A DNA stretch of 64,000 nt from Mesorhizobium muleiense (lineage in GTDB: Bacteria > Pseudomonadota > Alphaproteobacteria > Rhizobiales > Rhizobiaceae). The notes beneath the pieces were generated by a model, which did no database searches, had not been told where the DNA came from, and was given only the letters and a program-made list of their open reading frames with translations. The stretch spans positions 40,340 through 104,339 of the forward strand of contig NZ_FNEE01000010.1 of the NCBI RefSeq assembly GCF_900099905.1. The letters are read 5' to 3'. Numbering within the stretch: the first letter of the stretch is position 1; each line of letters starts with the position of its first letter. The position numbers were made by a program, and so were the translations under genes. Of this stretch, positions 35,022 to 43,758 are shown one piece after another.

Positions 35022-35450
35022 CTACGCTGTCCGCAACTCGAGCATCTCGACGTAGTGCGGATTGTACAGGATACCCAATACGTTGCCGAACGGATCAACC
35101 ACCGAGGCGGTGACGAAGTCGCTCTCGCGCTTGGTGATCGGATCGTACTCCGTGGCGCCCATGGCCTTGAGCCGAGCGAACGCCGCCTCGATGTCGTCGA
35201 CGTGCCACAGCAGTGTGGCGCCGCCCGGACCGGGCTGCATCGTTGCTGGTGAGTAGCGGCGGTCGATGATGCCGAACTCGTCCTCGTCGTCGCCGATTCG
35301 GAACTCGACATAGGCGGGGTTTTCCGCATCGGGCCGCTGGAAGTACGCCTCGACGCCGAACAGCTCCGCGTACCAGTCGCGCGCCGCGGCCACGTCGTCG
35401 GCCCAGAAGTTCACCGTGGCCATGCCACGCAAAAAGTGCTTGTTGTTCAT
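35022..35450 (-). CDS. VOC family (glyoxalase/bleomycin resistance-like) protein
   Basis: 142 residues from ATG 35450. Two beta-alpha-beta-beta-beta modules: NFWADDVAAARDWYAELFG then WHVDDIEAAFARLKAMGA, with the closing VVDPFGNVLGILYNP block. Putative metal or substrate residues include E in YVEFRIG. The family covers glyoxalases, dioxygenases and antibiotic-binding proteins, so the activity is not predictable. Stands upstream of the MFS gene, separated by ~40 bases. Confidence 0.9.
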   Translation of the reverse strand: MNNKHFLRGMATVNFWADDVAAARDWYAELFGVEAYFQRPDAENPAYVEFRIGDDEDEFGIIDRRYSPATMQPGPGGATLLWHVDDIEAAFARLKAMGATEYDPITKRESDFVTASVVDPFGNVLGILYNPHYVEMLELRTA

Positions 35451-35629
35451 TGTCGTAACCCTTTCCTTGATTGCGATCGGACGGCCAAATGATGCGCGAT
35501 AGTGTAAAGCCCGTATTTCAAAAACCCGCAGACGGCTACGAGCCCCATGGGCGCCTCGATCCGGCCGGTTTCGACCGCCAAGGAGCGCGGTGTTCCGAAC
35601 CTCATCGGGGAAGCGGGTAGCAAGGCCTG

Positions 35630-36400
35630 CTACTGACTCATCTTAATTGCACGTCTTAGGCGGGTGTAGTGACTTTGGAGGCGAGGCAGCCTCCGAACCT
35701 GGCGCTTTCCGGGTGGATCTGACAGGCAAGCTCGCGGGTGTCGGTCATCAGGCGCCCGTTGGGCGGCAGCTTGCTGGATGATCTGCTCCCAGCGGTCGGT
35801 CCGCATCCGGCCCCGTCCAGAAGAGCCGAAAGCGGTTTCACTTAGATGGAAAGGGAAGGGCCAGTTTCTGCTGGACCGGCCCAAGGTATCAAGGATCCGT
35901 TCTCTGCGGGCAAAATGCTCGTAGGTGATTTGCCACGGATCGTTGCCGGACGATCTTTCCTCGCCGATCCAATGGAAGCTGTCGGCCGCGATCTCGGTGA
36001 AACGCCACCGCGCTTTGAGGCCCCGCGAATCCTCGCCGATCTGGACAATGTCCTTACCCTCGGCTCGTCCAATCTGGCGCGAGTAGTCCTGGTTGAGCGG
36101 GTCGTTCCAGATGATGTGCCAGCCCCCGATGTCGGGATCGAAGATACGCAAGGTCGTGCCATACATGGTGGACGGCGCAGGGCGTCTGGGCCTGATCCAG
36201 ATATCCTGAATGGCGCGACCTTCCAGCACCCAGCCGAAATGGATTTCTCCGGTTGATTCCTCGGTCGTGCCGTCATCGAGATGACGTATGGTGTCCATTT
36301 CCCAGCTTCCGATCAGCCACCCGTACAGGTGCATGTCTTTCGCCCCGTCGGCTGGCGGAGCCTTGGATCCGAGAGCGGCGAGAAACGGCGATATCGTCAT
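35630..36400 (-). CDS. DUF1579-like protein with an atypical C-terminal tail
   Basis: 256 residues from ATG 36400. Up to about residue 170 it looks like a normal globular protein (HLYGWLIGSWEMDTIRHLDDG, GEIHFGWVLEGRAIQDIW, GWHIIWNDPLNQDYSRQIG). After RRERILDTLG the sequence turns Arg/Pro-rich and low in hydrophobics and runs ~80 residues to the stop. This pattern suggests the original stop was lost or a frameshift occurred near 35880. Assignment to a lipocalin-like, surface-binding family is tentative. Confidence 0.65.
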   Translation of the reverse strand: MTISPFLAALGSKAPPADGAKDMHLYGWLIGSWEMDTIRHLDDGTTEESTGEIHFGWVLEGRAIQDIWIRPRRPAPSTMYGTTLRIFDPDIGGWHIIWNDPLNQDYSRQIGRAEGKDIVQIGEDSRGLKARWRFTEIAADSFHWIGEERSSGNDPWQITYEHFARRERILDTLGRSSRNWPFPFHLSETAFGSSGRGRMRTDRWEQIIQQAAAQRAPDDRHPRACLSDPPGKRQVRRLPRLQSHYTRLRRAIKMSQ

Positions 36401-36628
36401 AGTCAAAGACCTTTTGTTCTTCAGCAATCGTGGCAGAAGTTTAGCACGGCCCTCCTGACAGGGAGCCGTCAGGAGATCGGGCCAAACGTCGGGCTGGGCA
36501 CGTCAGCCGAACGGCGGCTAACCGCTGAACTCACCCTGATTGCAGACAGACGGCTCACGGCCCCAAGGCTGCCAGTCAGCAGCGCGCATTTTGCAGCCAA
36601 GTGGAATCACTCGGCGTCGCAGAAATGC

Positions 36629-36910
36629 GGCTAAGACGAATAGATGGAGCGGGATGGCCCAGCTCAATTTGACCGCATCCGCTCTAGTCGGGACGGCGAT
36701 AGGCCATAACCCCGGTCGGCTTGCTCAGGCTCTGCAAGGAGCCGGGTGCCGCGCCGCCGATCCAGCCCAGCACCGAGCGGGCGAGCTCCGCGCCGGCCAG
36801 CCGGAAGTTCTCGTTGACGGCCAGCAATTCCCTGCGGAACAGGTGCAGCAGGTCGGACGACTGCTTGGACACCGCGTCGACGTCCCGGCCGAGCCTGAAC
36901 CTGGACATTC
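36629..36910 (-). pseudogene. Repeat copy 1: C-terminal fragment of an unidentified protein with 3' hairpin
   Basis: On the minus strand a frame ending at stop 36686-36684 reads ...RRELLAVNENFRLAGAELAR... and finishes ...GVMAYRRPD. The same C-terminus occurs at 63859-64000, and a decayed copy at 41717-41800. Beyond the stop, GAGCGGGATG (36647-36656) and CATCCGCTC (36676-36684) can pair as a hairpin, also shared with the copy at 63.8 kb. The N-terminal part present (SRFRLGRDVDAVSKQSSD) has no clear start. I do not recognise the protein. Confidence 0.6.
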
Positions 36911-37025
36911 CTCGACCGCCTTGGTCGTAGCGAAGAAGTGCCAGCGCAGTCCACTGCCGGATTGCTTTCAAGGAGACAACCGGCAGTGGTCTGCGGAGTC
37001 GGAGAGAAACACTCTCGAAACAAAA

Positions 37026-37048
37026 CCGCCGGATGAGCCATCCGGCGG
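37026..37048 (-). terminator. Intrinsic terminator of the alpha/beta hydrolase gene
   Basis: CCGCCGGATG and CATCCGGCGG pair perfectly around AGC. On the minus strand the stem is followed by TTTTG. It lies 60 bases past the hydrolase stop codon, a normal position for a rho-independent terminator. Confidence 0.75.
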
Positions 37049-37108
37049 CCGTATTTTCGTTTATGACAGCTTAAAGCTCGAAATGTCCGCACACGGCGCG
37101 TGGCCGAA

Positions 37109-37903
37109 CTATTGCGCCTCGACAGATCCCTTGCGGGCAGCTTCGTCGATCACGTCAGCGACGACCTTTGGCTGAGTCATAAAGACCGCATGGCTTGCCG
37201 CGACCTCCGTGATTGTCGCCCCGATGCGCTTCGCCATCGTTTGCAACATACGCTGATCGAAGGCCTTGTCGTCGGTTGCAATCACTGCCCAGCTCGGCTT
37301 GCTTCGCCATGCGGCATGCTCAAGCTTGGTTGCGAAGGCGGACATGTTTATCGGCACCTGAGAGTCCCGCATGAAAGCGGCATCCGCGTCCGTCGTGTCG
37401 TTGGCGAAGCCGATCTTGAACCTGTCGGGAGAAACGAAGCCGAAGCCGTCCGCGGTAGTTTCGATGACAAATTCAGGCGGGGTCTGGTAACCCTCGTACT
37501 GCTGCGCAGTCGTCTCTCCGGCATCTGGCGACAACGCCGATACGTAAACCAGGCCTGTCACGTTTGAATGGGTACCTGCTTCCGTTATCACCGTGCCGCC
37601 CCAGGAATGCCCCACAAGGACCGCAGGTCCATCCTGACGGTCAAGAATGCGTTTGGTTGCGGCAACGTCGTCCGCAAGCGAGGTAAGCGGGTTCTGGACG
37701 ATCGACACACGATAGCCGCGGGCGGTCAGTTCGTCATAGACGCCGCGCCAACCCGATCCATCAGCGAACGCGCCGTGCACCAGCACCACGTTCCGGACGG
37801 TCCGGTTGTCGGGAATTCTCTCGGCAGAATGAGCGGCCGTGGCTGCGGCAATTCCTGCGACGGCGGCAGTTGCGGCCAGAAGGTTAGTCGTCCTGGAAGT
37901 CAT
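37109..37903 (-). CDS. Secreted alpha/beta hydrolase
   Basis: 264 residues from ATG 37903, after AAAGGAGATCAGC. Signal-type segment LLAATAAVAGIAAATAAHSAE. The hydrolase fold has VHGAFADGSGWRGVYDEL, the nucleophile elbow GHSWGG, and a late histidine in VAASHAVFMTQP, giving a complete Ser-Asp/Glu-His triad. Resembles EstA/pyrethroid-hydrolase-like esterases. Divergent from an OhrR/MarR regulator whose operator-like palindromes overlap its promoter, so it is probably induced by an oxidant or a lipophilic compound. Confidence 0.92.
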   Translation of the reverse strand: MTSRTTNLLAATAAVAGIAAATAAHSAERIPDNRTVRNVVLVHGAFADGSGWRGVYDELTARGYRVSIVQNPLTSLADDVAATKRILDRQDGPAVLVGHSWGGTVITEAGTHSNVTGLVYVSALSPDAGETTAQQYEGYQTPPEFVIETTADGFGFVSPDRFKIGFANDTTDADAAFMRDSQVPINMSAFATKLEHAAWRSKPSWAVIATDDKAFDQRMLQTMAKRIGATITEVAASHAVFMTQPKVVADVIDEAARKGSVEAQ

Positions 37904-37934
37904 GCTGATCTCCTTTTGTTTATCCGATAACAAT

Positions 37935-37997
37935 TATCGCGATATCTTTCTCTACGGTTCCAGCCGCGATATGTCCAGCATAATTTTTATCGCGATA
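37935..37997. promoter_or_regulatory. Two TATCGCGATA operators between hydrolase and MarR genes
   Basis: The perfect 10-bp palindrome TATCGCGATA occurs at 37935-37944 and 37988-37997, 53 bases apart; a partial copy (CCGCGATAT) lies between them. Each copy sits near one of the two divergent genes. The MarR-type protein encoded at 38046 is the likely binder, controlling both itself and the hydrolase. Confidence 0.75.
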
Positions 37998-38045
37998 TCC
38001 TTTTTCGAATCGGGTAGGCTATATCGGGTCCAAGGAGAGCCACCC

Positions 38046-38516
38046 ATGCCGGCGAAGAAACTCAACAATCCATTGCCGCTCGACGATCAGCTCTGTTACG
38101 CGATCTACTCTGCCGGCATGGCCATCCAGAGAGTGTACAAACCACTGCTGGACGATTTGGGCCTGACCTATCCCCAATACCTCGCACTCAATGTCCTCTG
38201 GCGCGAGGACAACCTGACCGTTGGCAGGATCGCCGAAAGGCTCGCGCTAGAGTCGAGCACTCTGACGCCCTTGCTCAAACGGCTCGAAGCGGCAGGATTT
38301 CTGCGCCGGACACGGAGTCCCGCGAACGAGAGGCAGGTCGTGGTTGCGCTGACTGATAAGGGACGCGAACTCAGATCTCGTGCAGGCTGCCTTGCTGACG
38401 CTCTGCTTTCCTCCTCAGGACAAAGCCCAGCGCATCTCAACCAGATCAACCGTGACGTCAGGGAGCTGCGTGACGCGATCTATGAACATACGGGCGTCTG
38501 GAAGAGCACGGCCTGA
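38046..38516 (+). CDS. MarR-family regulator, OhrR type
   Basis: 156 residues from ATG 38046. The N-terminal DDQLCYAIYSAGMAIQRVYK matches OhrR, whose reactive cysteine is this Cys (residue 16). The DNA-binding wing and helix are LTVGRIAERLALESSTLTPLLKRLE and RQVVVALTDKGRELR. OhrR proteins release DNA when the cysteine is oxidised by organic peroxides. Its partner here is a hydrolase rather than ohr, which is unusual. A C-terminal Cys (RAGCLADAL) might form the resolving disulphide. Confidence 0.92.
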   Translation: MPAKKLNNPLPLDDQLCYAIYSAGMAIQRVYKPLLDDLGLTYPQYLALNVLWREDNLTVGRIAERLALESSTLTPLLKRLEAAGFLRRTRSPANERQVVVALTDKGRELRSRAGCLADALLSSSGQSPAHLNQINRDVRELRDAIYEHTGVWKSTA

Positions 38517-38539
38517 GCCGGCACGCATGGGAGGCTTTT

Positions 38540-39319
38540 TTACACTGTAGGCACGGTTCCTCCGTCGATTACGAACTCCGCACCCGTGATCGAAGAGGCA
38601 CGATCGGAAGACAGAAAGGCAACGAGATTGGCGATCTCGGCCGGGCTTGAGGGGCGGCCGAGGGGGATTCCACCGAGGGAGTCCATTATGATCCTCTTGC
38701 CGCCTTCAATGTCGGTGCCTGCCTCATCGGCGAGACGTCGGGCGAGCTTGACGGAAGCCTCGGTTTCTATCCAGCCCGGGGACACGCGAACGACCCGCAC
38801 GCCTTTCGGCGACACCTCCTTGGAGAGGCTTTTGCTGTAGGTCGACAACGCCGCCTTCGCCGCGGCGTATGCGGTCGTGGCTTCCGGCAGGGGGAGCAGC
38901 CTCTGGATGGAAGAGACGTGGATCACCACGCCGCTGCCTTGCGCGATCATTCCTGGGATCAGTTCTCGGTCGAGCCGCACGGCGGGAAAGAGGTTGAGAT
39001 CGAGTTCCTTGTGCCAATCACTTTCGCCCAGCGCCGCGAAGCCGCCTGCCGGCGAGGAAGAACCGCCGAGCATGTGGACGATGATATCGACGCCGCCCAG
39101 CTGCCCCCTGACGGCCTTGGCGACCGTAAAGCAGCCTTCGCTGGTGGTGAGGTCGGCAGCCACGAAGAGGTCCGCCGAAGAACTTGGGGGGAACGAGCGA
39201 GCCGTCGTCAGCACACGCGCGCCGAGTTTGCGAAACAGGTCGACGGTTGCCGCCCCGGCTCCCCTTGTGCCGGAGGTGATCAGGGCGCGCTTGCCTGAGA
39301 GATTCAGGAAGTCGCTCAT
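38540..39319 (-). CDS. Short-chain dehydrogenase/reductase
   Basis: 259 residues from ATG 39319. The cofactor site is ALITSGTRGAGAATV, a TSGTRGxG variant of TGxxxGxG. The catalytic Ser is in VIHVSSIQR, and YAAAK holds Tyr and Lys. The C-terminus SSITGAEFVIDGGTVPTV is the classical SDR end. Its start overlaps the SnoaL-like gene stop by four bases, so the two proteins are coupled, and both are divergent from a LysR regulator. Substrate unknown. Confidence 0.95.
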   Translation of the reverse strand: MSDFLNLSGKRALITSGTRGAGAATVDLFRKLGARVLTTARSFPPSSSADLFVAADLTTSEGCFTVAKAVRGQLGGVDIIVHMLGGSSSPAGGFAALGESDWHKELDLNLFPAVRLDRELIPGMIAQGSGVVIHVSSIQRLLPLPEATTAYAAAKAALSTYSKSLSKEVSPKGVRVVRVSPGWIETEASVKLARRLADEAGTDIEGGKRIIMDSLGGIPLGRPSSPAEIANLVAFLSSDRASSITGAEFVIDGGTVPTV

Positions 39320-39639
39320 GCGCCTATCTCCAAGGCTGCGATCTTGTCGCCCATCAGACGGAAGACGTAGGTGAGATTTGCAGGGCTGCCGGGAAATTCA
39401 CCGGTGACCTTGGCGATCACCTTCGTTCCATGCTCGTCGGTAAGGGCCTCGAGCGGCTCGGCGACATGCCGATACCTGGCTTTCGACCATTCCCACCAAT
39501 TGCCGATGGCATAGTGCCCGGAGTAGGAGCGGCCCTCGTCATGGACAGCGGCGCTCGGCGCGAAACAGGCCGGCAGAGCCTCGCAGTTGTTCTTCCGATC
39601 CGCTTCGAAATATGCCTGGATCGCCTGAGGCAGTTGCAT
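39316..39639 (-). CDS. SnoaL/NTF2-like protein
   Basis: 107 residues from ATG 39639, behind GAGGAGATGAGAG. Sequence PQAIQAYFEADRKNNCEALPACFAPSAAVHDEG, then YSGHYAIGNWWEWSKARY, is typical of the small NTF2-fold proteins that act as cyclases or isomerases or bind a ligand. Translationally coupled to the SDR that follows and divergent from the LysR gene, which probably controls the pair. Confidence 0.88.
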   Translation of the reverse strand: MQLPQAIQAYFEADRKNNCEALPACFAPSAAVHDEGRSYSGHYAIGNWWEWSKARYRHVAEPLEALTDEHGTKVIAKVTGEFPGSPANLTYVFRLMGDKIAALEIGA

Positions 39640-39739
39640 CTCTCATCTCCTCTTGGGGTTGTTCGCTCCACAAGTAGGCGTATTCCGGTGTTCGGATAAT
39701 TGGGATAAATATGGATGTCGAATTGCGGAAAGTGGGATA

Positions 39740-40651
39740 ATGGCGAGGCCTGGCCTTCACGATCTGGAAGCTGTCGTAGCCGTTGCTCGCAGATCCTCTT
39801 TCCGCGGCGCGGCGCTTGAACTGGGAATGTCGACGACTGCCCTTAGCAATGCCGTCGGCAAGCTGGAGGCCCACCTTGGCGTTCGCTTGTTCAACCGAAC
39901 CACCCGCAGCGTATCTCTGTCGGATGCCGGTCGCCTGTTCGTCGAGAACGTCGGTCCTGCGTTGCAGGACATCCACGGTGCCATGGATGCAGCGCGCTCA
40001 AAGCAGGCAAACCCCACGGGAACGCTCCGCATCAATTCCTATGCCACTGCCGCGCGAGAAATCCTTTCACCCCTGCTTCTGGAGTTCATCAGGCGTTACC
40101 CGCAGGTCCATATCGATCTGGTCACCGAGGGACGGCTCTTGGACATCGTCGCGGAAGGCTTCGACCTGGGCGTGCGTCGCGCCACCCTCGTGCCGAGTGA
40201 CATGATTGCGATCTCGCTGGGTCGGCCGCAGAGAAATGTGGTCATAGGCTCGCCCGACTATTTCAAAAGCTATGGTACGCCTTCCACGCCGACTGACCTG
40301 CTTCAACATCGGTGTCTCCGTATCCGGCTGCCGAATGGCGCGCTCTTTCGCTGGCGCTTCGAGAAGGATGGGGAACCGCTATTGATCGATGTGAACGGAC
40401 CGATGACTTTGGATGAGGCAAGCCTGTCCCGCGGCACCGTGCTCGAAGGTGTGGCGCTGGGCTACGTAATGGAACGTGACGTGCGCGAGGATATTGAGGC
40501 AGGGCGGTTGATCAGCGTTCTGAAGGAATGGCTGCCGCCTTCCGACGAACTCTGCATCTATTACCCGGGACGACGGAATCCATCCGCGGCGCACAGAGCA
40601 TTCGTTGAGCTAGCACGGGAACTCGGATCAAAAGCCCGAAACACGGCTTAA
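39740..40651 (+). CDS. LysR-family transcriptional regulator
   Basis: 303 residues from ATG 39740. N-terminal winged helix-turn-helix FRGAALELGMSTTALSNAVGKLE followed by LGVRLFNRTTRSVSLSDAG, then a type-2 periplasmic-binding-like effector domain. Shares a 100-base divergent gap with the SnoaL-SDR operon, the normal arrangement for a LysR activator and its target. Repeated GATAA-type words in the gap may mark its site, but no clear T-N11-A motif is asserted. Confidence 0.95.
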   Translation: MARPGLHDLEAVVAVARRSSFRGAALELGMSTTALSNAVGKLEAHLGVRLFNRTTRSVSLSDAGRLFVENVGPALQDIHGAMDAARSKQANPTGTLRINSYATAAREILSPLLLEFIRRYPQVHIDLVTEGRLLDIVAEGFDLGVRRATLVPSDMIAISLGRPQRNVVIGSPDYFKSYGTPSTPTDLLQHRCLRIRLPNGALFRWRFEKDGEPLLIDVNGPMTLDEASLSRGTVLEGVALGYVMERDVREDIEAGRLISVLKEWLPPSDELCIYYPGRRNPSAAHRAFVELARELGSKARNTA

Positions 40652-40808
40652 GCGCCGTTCCGCTTTGCGCCGCAATGGGCGTCGTTCGAGCTGTCGATCG
40701 CCTTCCAAAAGCAGACATAGTTGTGTTGCCGAAGTTCAGCCGAATATTTCGGCGCATGCGTTCGAACACTCCGTCCGCCACTGACAAACCAACCTTCACC
40801 ACCTTCCG

Positions 40809-41318
40809 TCAGCTGGCGCGCGAGAACTCGTTCGCCGCCGCCATCAGCGCACCGGGATCAATTCCCATGCAGCGCAACGCACGTGCCGCCACTCCCTGCT
40901 CCATCGCTGCGACTATAGCCACGACATGCGCACCCAGCAGTGGACGGTGATCGTTTCGGTTGGCCGCCAATTCCTTCATCACCTCAGCTCCCGACGGGGC
41001 TGCGTCATAGAGGCCTGCCGCTCCCTGAAGCGGTTCTGGGGTTAAACCCCCGGATTTGTGTTCGCCGGCGTTCACCCCAACGGAGCGCAGGGCTTCCCAA
41101 TATTGAGCGCCGACCGCGTCGCGGAAGCCAGCGGCATCCGCCCCAATTTCGCGGAATGCGAGACGGGCGGTATTGTCGGGAAGATCGATGGCCGCCAGCA
41201 GGAAATGTTCGGCGCCGGCCTGTCGCTGCTGGTCCTTTAAAGCGTAGTTTTCGGCACTTTCGCACAGTGTCTTGATGGTGCGGACGTTCGATAGACGGGT
41301 TTTGATGCCGCTGAGCAT
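40809..41318 (-). CDS. Clp N-terminal (R) domain protein
   Basis: 169 residues from ATG 41318, after AGGAGACGATC. Two Clp-N-like repeats are visible: KTLCESAENYALKDQQRQAGAEHFLLAAIDLPDNTARLAF and, more diverged, GAEVMKELAANRNDHRPLLGAHVVAIVAAMEQGVAARAL. There is no AAA+ ATPase domain, so it cannot unfold proteins itself. Free Clp-N proteins may act as adaptors or as sensors. It follows the small HTH gene closely, and the pair probably forms one operon under the GTCAAC operators. Confidence 0.85.
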   Translation of the reverse strand: MLSGIKTRLSNVRTIKTLCESAENYALKDQQRQAGAEHFLLAAIDLPDNTARLAFREIGADAAGFRDAVGAQYWEALRSVGVNAGEHKSGGLTPEPLQGAAGLYDAAPSGAEVMKELAANRNDHRPLLGAHVVAIVAAMEQGVAARALRCMGIDPGALMAAANEFSRAS

Positions 41319-41327
41319 GATCGTCTC

Positions 41328-41549
41328 CTATGGCGGAGTGTCCTGGGCGTTGATGTCGGACAGCCGCTTATGGGCTGCCTGTTTGGAGATGCCGAGTGCC
41401 TGGGCAATCTTCGCCCAGGACCAGCCTTGCTTCAGGGCCGCCCTGACCGCTCTACGCTCCAATAGGTCAGCCGCTCGCCGAAGCGCAACGACCGCAGCCA
41501 AGGCTTCCTCCGGCTGGTCAGGTGTAGGCAGTTGGCGGACATCGATCAT
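41328..41549 (-). CDS. Small helix-turn-helix protein
   Basis: 73 residues from ATG 41549. The C-terminal half is a helix-turn-helix (WSWAKIAQALGISKQAAHKRL) like those in sigma-factor region 4 and small DNA-binding repressors. There is no ribosome site upstream of the ATG, and the predicted transcription start is almost at the start codon, so the mRNA may be leaderless. Two GTCAAC-type palindromes overlap its promoter, suggesting autoregulation. Nine bases separate it from the Clp-N gene. Confidence 0.85.
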   Translation of the reverse strand: MIDVRQLPTPDQPEEALAAVVALRRAADLLERRAVRAALKQGWSWAKIAQALGISKQAAHKRLSDINAQDTPP

Positions 41550-41551
41550 GC

Positions 41552-41596
41552 GTCAACATTAGTTGATGAAATCGTCTCGTGTCAACATATGTTGAC
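41552..41596 (-). promoter_or_regulatory. Promoter with two operators for the HTH/Clp-N operon
   Basis: GTCAACATATGTTGAC (41581-41596) is a perfect 16-bp palindrome and GTCAACATTAGTTGAT (41552-41567) is a near copy, 29 bases apart. On the minus strand TTGACA (41585-41580) and TAATGT (41561-41556), 18 bases apart, fit a sigma-70 promoter. Each box lies within one operator, so a bound protein would shut it off. Confidence 0.75.
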
Positions 41597-42161
41597 GGGA
41601 CGATGCATTCGGGTCGGTTTCCAGAGAACCCGGGGCAGAGCGGCCGCCAGGCACGCATCTGTGACTTCTGGTTTGGGAAAAAATCCGATGCTTGAACAAA
41701 AAGATCAGTCAGGAGCGCGATAGGCCAGAACCCCCGGTCGGCTTGCTCAGGCCTGCAAGGAGCCAGGTGTTGCGCCGCCGTTCCAGCCCAACACCGAGCA
41801 GCCGGAGCCAGACCCATTGCGGTCATTGGCACGCGCTGACGAATCTTTGTGCGCCCGAGCCTACGGACTCGAGTCGATCCGGGCACAAGCCGAACAAGCA
41901 GCAGGGCAGCCCAATCCGCCGCTGCTCGGTTTTGATGGGCCACGGCCCAATCGCCGATCGGGGAAGATCCACGTTCGAGATCGGGTCATTGGCAGGAAAG
42001 TGCGATCTCGCTGACGCGCCTCCTGGTTCGTTGTTACTTGGCAGCCCGGGTGGTAGAATGACGATGAGTTCAGGCAAAATAGCTTTATCATTTTCGAGCG
42101 CCATGACTTTCGTGCCGCGCGCTGCAGCCGCTGCGATGAGTATCTTATGGAGAGGACAGTC
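41597..42161. other. Gap with a decayed repeat copy (41717-41800), otherwise empty
   Basis: No believable gene is present. From 41717 to 41800 the sequence matches the 3' part of the repeats at 36.7 and 63.9 kb, with deletions that break the frame. The rest, up to the kinase start at 42162, shows only short overlapping frames without protein character. It probably contains the kinase promoter, but none stands out. Confidence 0.6.
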
Positions 42162-43745
42162 GTGACAGTCCCAGAGGACGATTTTTTCGTCCTCTCGACC
42201 TTGCCGCCAAGTCAGGCGCAGAAGCAGCTCGCTCTCGTTTTTGTGCTTGGCCTGTTGGCCGTCTACGTGTTGATCACTGTTAGTCCGCTCTCGGGCATCC
42301 ATCTGAGCCGGGTCGACGCCTTCGTCCCTGCCTATGCGACAGCGATGTTCGTGAACGATTCGATCACCGCAATCCTCCTGTACACTCAGTTTTCCATCCT
42401 GCGCTCACGTGCCACGCTCCTGATTGCAAGCGGATATCTCTTTACAGCGCTCATGCTGATCCCGTTTGTTCTGGCATTTCCAGGTCTGTTCACGCCAAAG
42501 GGCGGCCTGGTGGGCGGCATGCAGAGTACGTCATGGATCTACTTTTTCCAGCACGCTGGCTTTCCCCTATTTGTCATAGGCTATGCCCTCTCAAAGGGCT
42601 CGAACCCCAGCAAACGATTTCGACAGGGTACCGTGCGGGGGCAGATCGCTGTCAGTGTCGCCCTGACTGCAGCTGTGGTCTCGTTAGCGTCTTTTTTTTT
42701 CATAGCGGGCGAAGCGTCGTTACCGCGCGTGACCCTCGATTCCACTCGCCTTAGCCCGGTGTGGCCCTATGTGGGTGCGCCCGTCGCGTTGTTGAGTATC
42801 GTCGCCATCGTCGTGCTCTGGATCCGGCGACACTCAATGCTCGATCTTTGGTTGATGGTCGTCATGATCTTATTCACGATAGAGATGCCTTTAAGCTATT
42901 ACCCCGATCCGGCCCGCTTCAGCCTTGGCTGGTATACCGTCCGCATCTTCGGAGTTCTGTCCAGCGGTCTCGTCCTTATGGTTCTGCTTCACGAGATAAC
43001 GACCCTTTATACGCGGCTTCTCGGAGCGGTCCGTGGCCAGCGTCACGAGCGCGAGGCGCGACTGGTAACCGGCGACGCAGTCGCAGCCACGGTTGCGCAT
43101 GAAGTCAAACAACCTCTATCTGGCATTATAACAAGCGCCGATGCGGGCCTGCGGTTTCTCAGTCGCTCGATGCCCGATCTGGAGGAAGCAAAGGAGGCAT
43201 TCAAGCAGATTATCGCCGGTGGTCATCGCGCGGCGGCGGTGATCGACGGAATTAGAACGATCTTCAAGAAAGAAGACCGCAAGCGAGCTCCGCTCGACCT
43301 CAACAGCCTTATCGGGGAAACACTCGCTCTGGTGCGAGAGGGTCTGGCGAAACACCGGATAATGGTCGAAGCCGAGCTGGATGAACGCCTGCCGCGGGTA
43401 ACAGGCGATCGAATCCAGCTACAGCAGTTGCTTGTAAACCTGATCACGAACGCCATCGATTCCATGGCCGCGGTCGGCGGGGCGCGGGTGCTGTCCGTGA
43501 AATCCAAGTTGCATGACGATGGCCACGTAACGGTTTCGGTTGCGGACACTGGAACAGGAATTGGTCCGCAAGACGTGAATCGAATATTCAACCCGCTCTT
43601 CACGACAAAGCCCGACGGCATGGGGATGGGCCTGTCGATCTGCAGATCGATCGTCGAAGCCCACGATGGGCGGTTGTGGGCGGCCCCGAACACGCCCCGG
43701 GGTGCCATATTTCATTTTAGCGCAACTCGATCTGTCTCCGCATGA
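42162..43745 (+). CDS. Membrane sensor histidine kinase (MASE4-like sensor)
   Basis: 527 residues from GTG 42162, seven bases after AGAGG; ATG 42147 has no ribosome site. About eight helices fill residues 20-280, like the MASE4 integral membrane sensor. The H-box is VAHEVKQPLSG with H313, N-box LLVNLITNAIDSM, and G-boxes DTGTGIG and GMGMGLSI. Phosphorylates response regulators, and two lie directly downstream. Resembles rhizobial FixL/NodV-type kinases in its catalytic half but with no PAS domain. Signal unknown. Confidence 0.93.
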   Translation: MTVPEDDFFVLSTLPPSQAQKQLALVFVLGLLAVYVLITVSPLSGIHLSRVDAFVPAYATAMFVNDSITAILLYTQFSILRSRATLLIASGYLFTALMLIPFVLAFPGLFTPKGGLVGGMQSTSWIYFFQHAGFPLFVIGYALSKGSNPSKRFRQGTVRGQIAVSVALTAAVVSLASFFFIAGEASLPRVTLDSTRLSPVWPYVGAPVALLSIVAIVVLWIRRHSMLDLWLMVVMILFTIEMPLSYYPDPARFSLGWYTVRIFGVLSSGLVLMVLLHEITTLYTRLLGAVRGQRHEREARLVTGDAVAATVAHEVKQPLSGIITSADAGLRFLSRSMPDLEEAKEAFKQIIAGGHRAAAVIDGIRTIFKKEDRKRAPLDLNSLIGETLALVREGLAKHRIMVEAELDERLPRVTGDRIQLQQLLVNLITNAIDSMAAVGGARVLSVKSKLHDDGHVTVSVADTGTGIGPQDVNRIFNPLFTTKPDGMGMGLSICRSIVEAHDGRLWAAPNTPRGAIFHFSATRSVSA

Positions 43746-43758
43746 CAAGGATCCGTCT

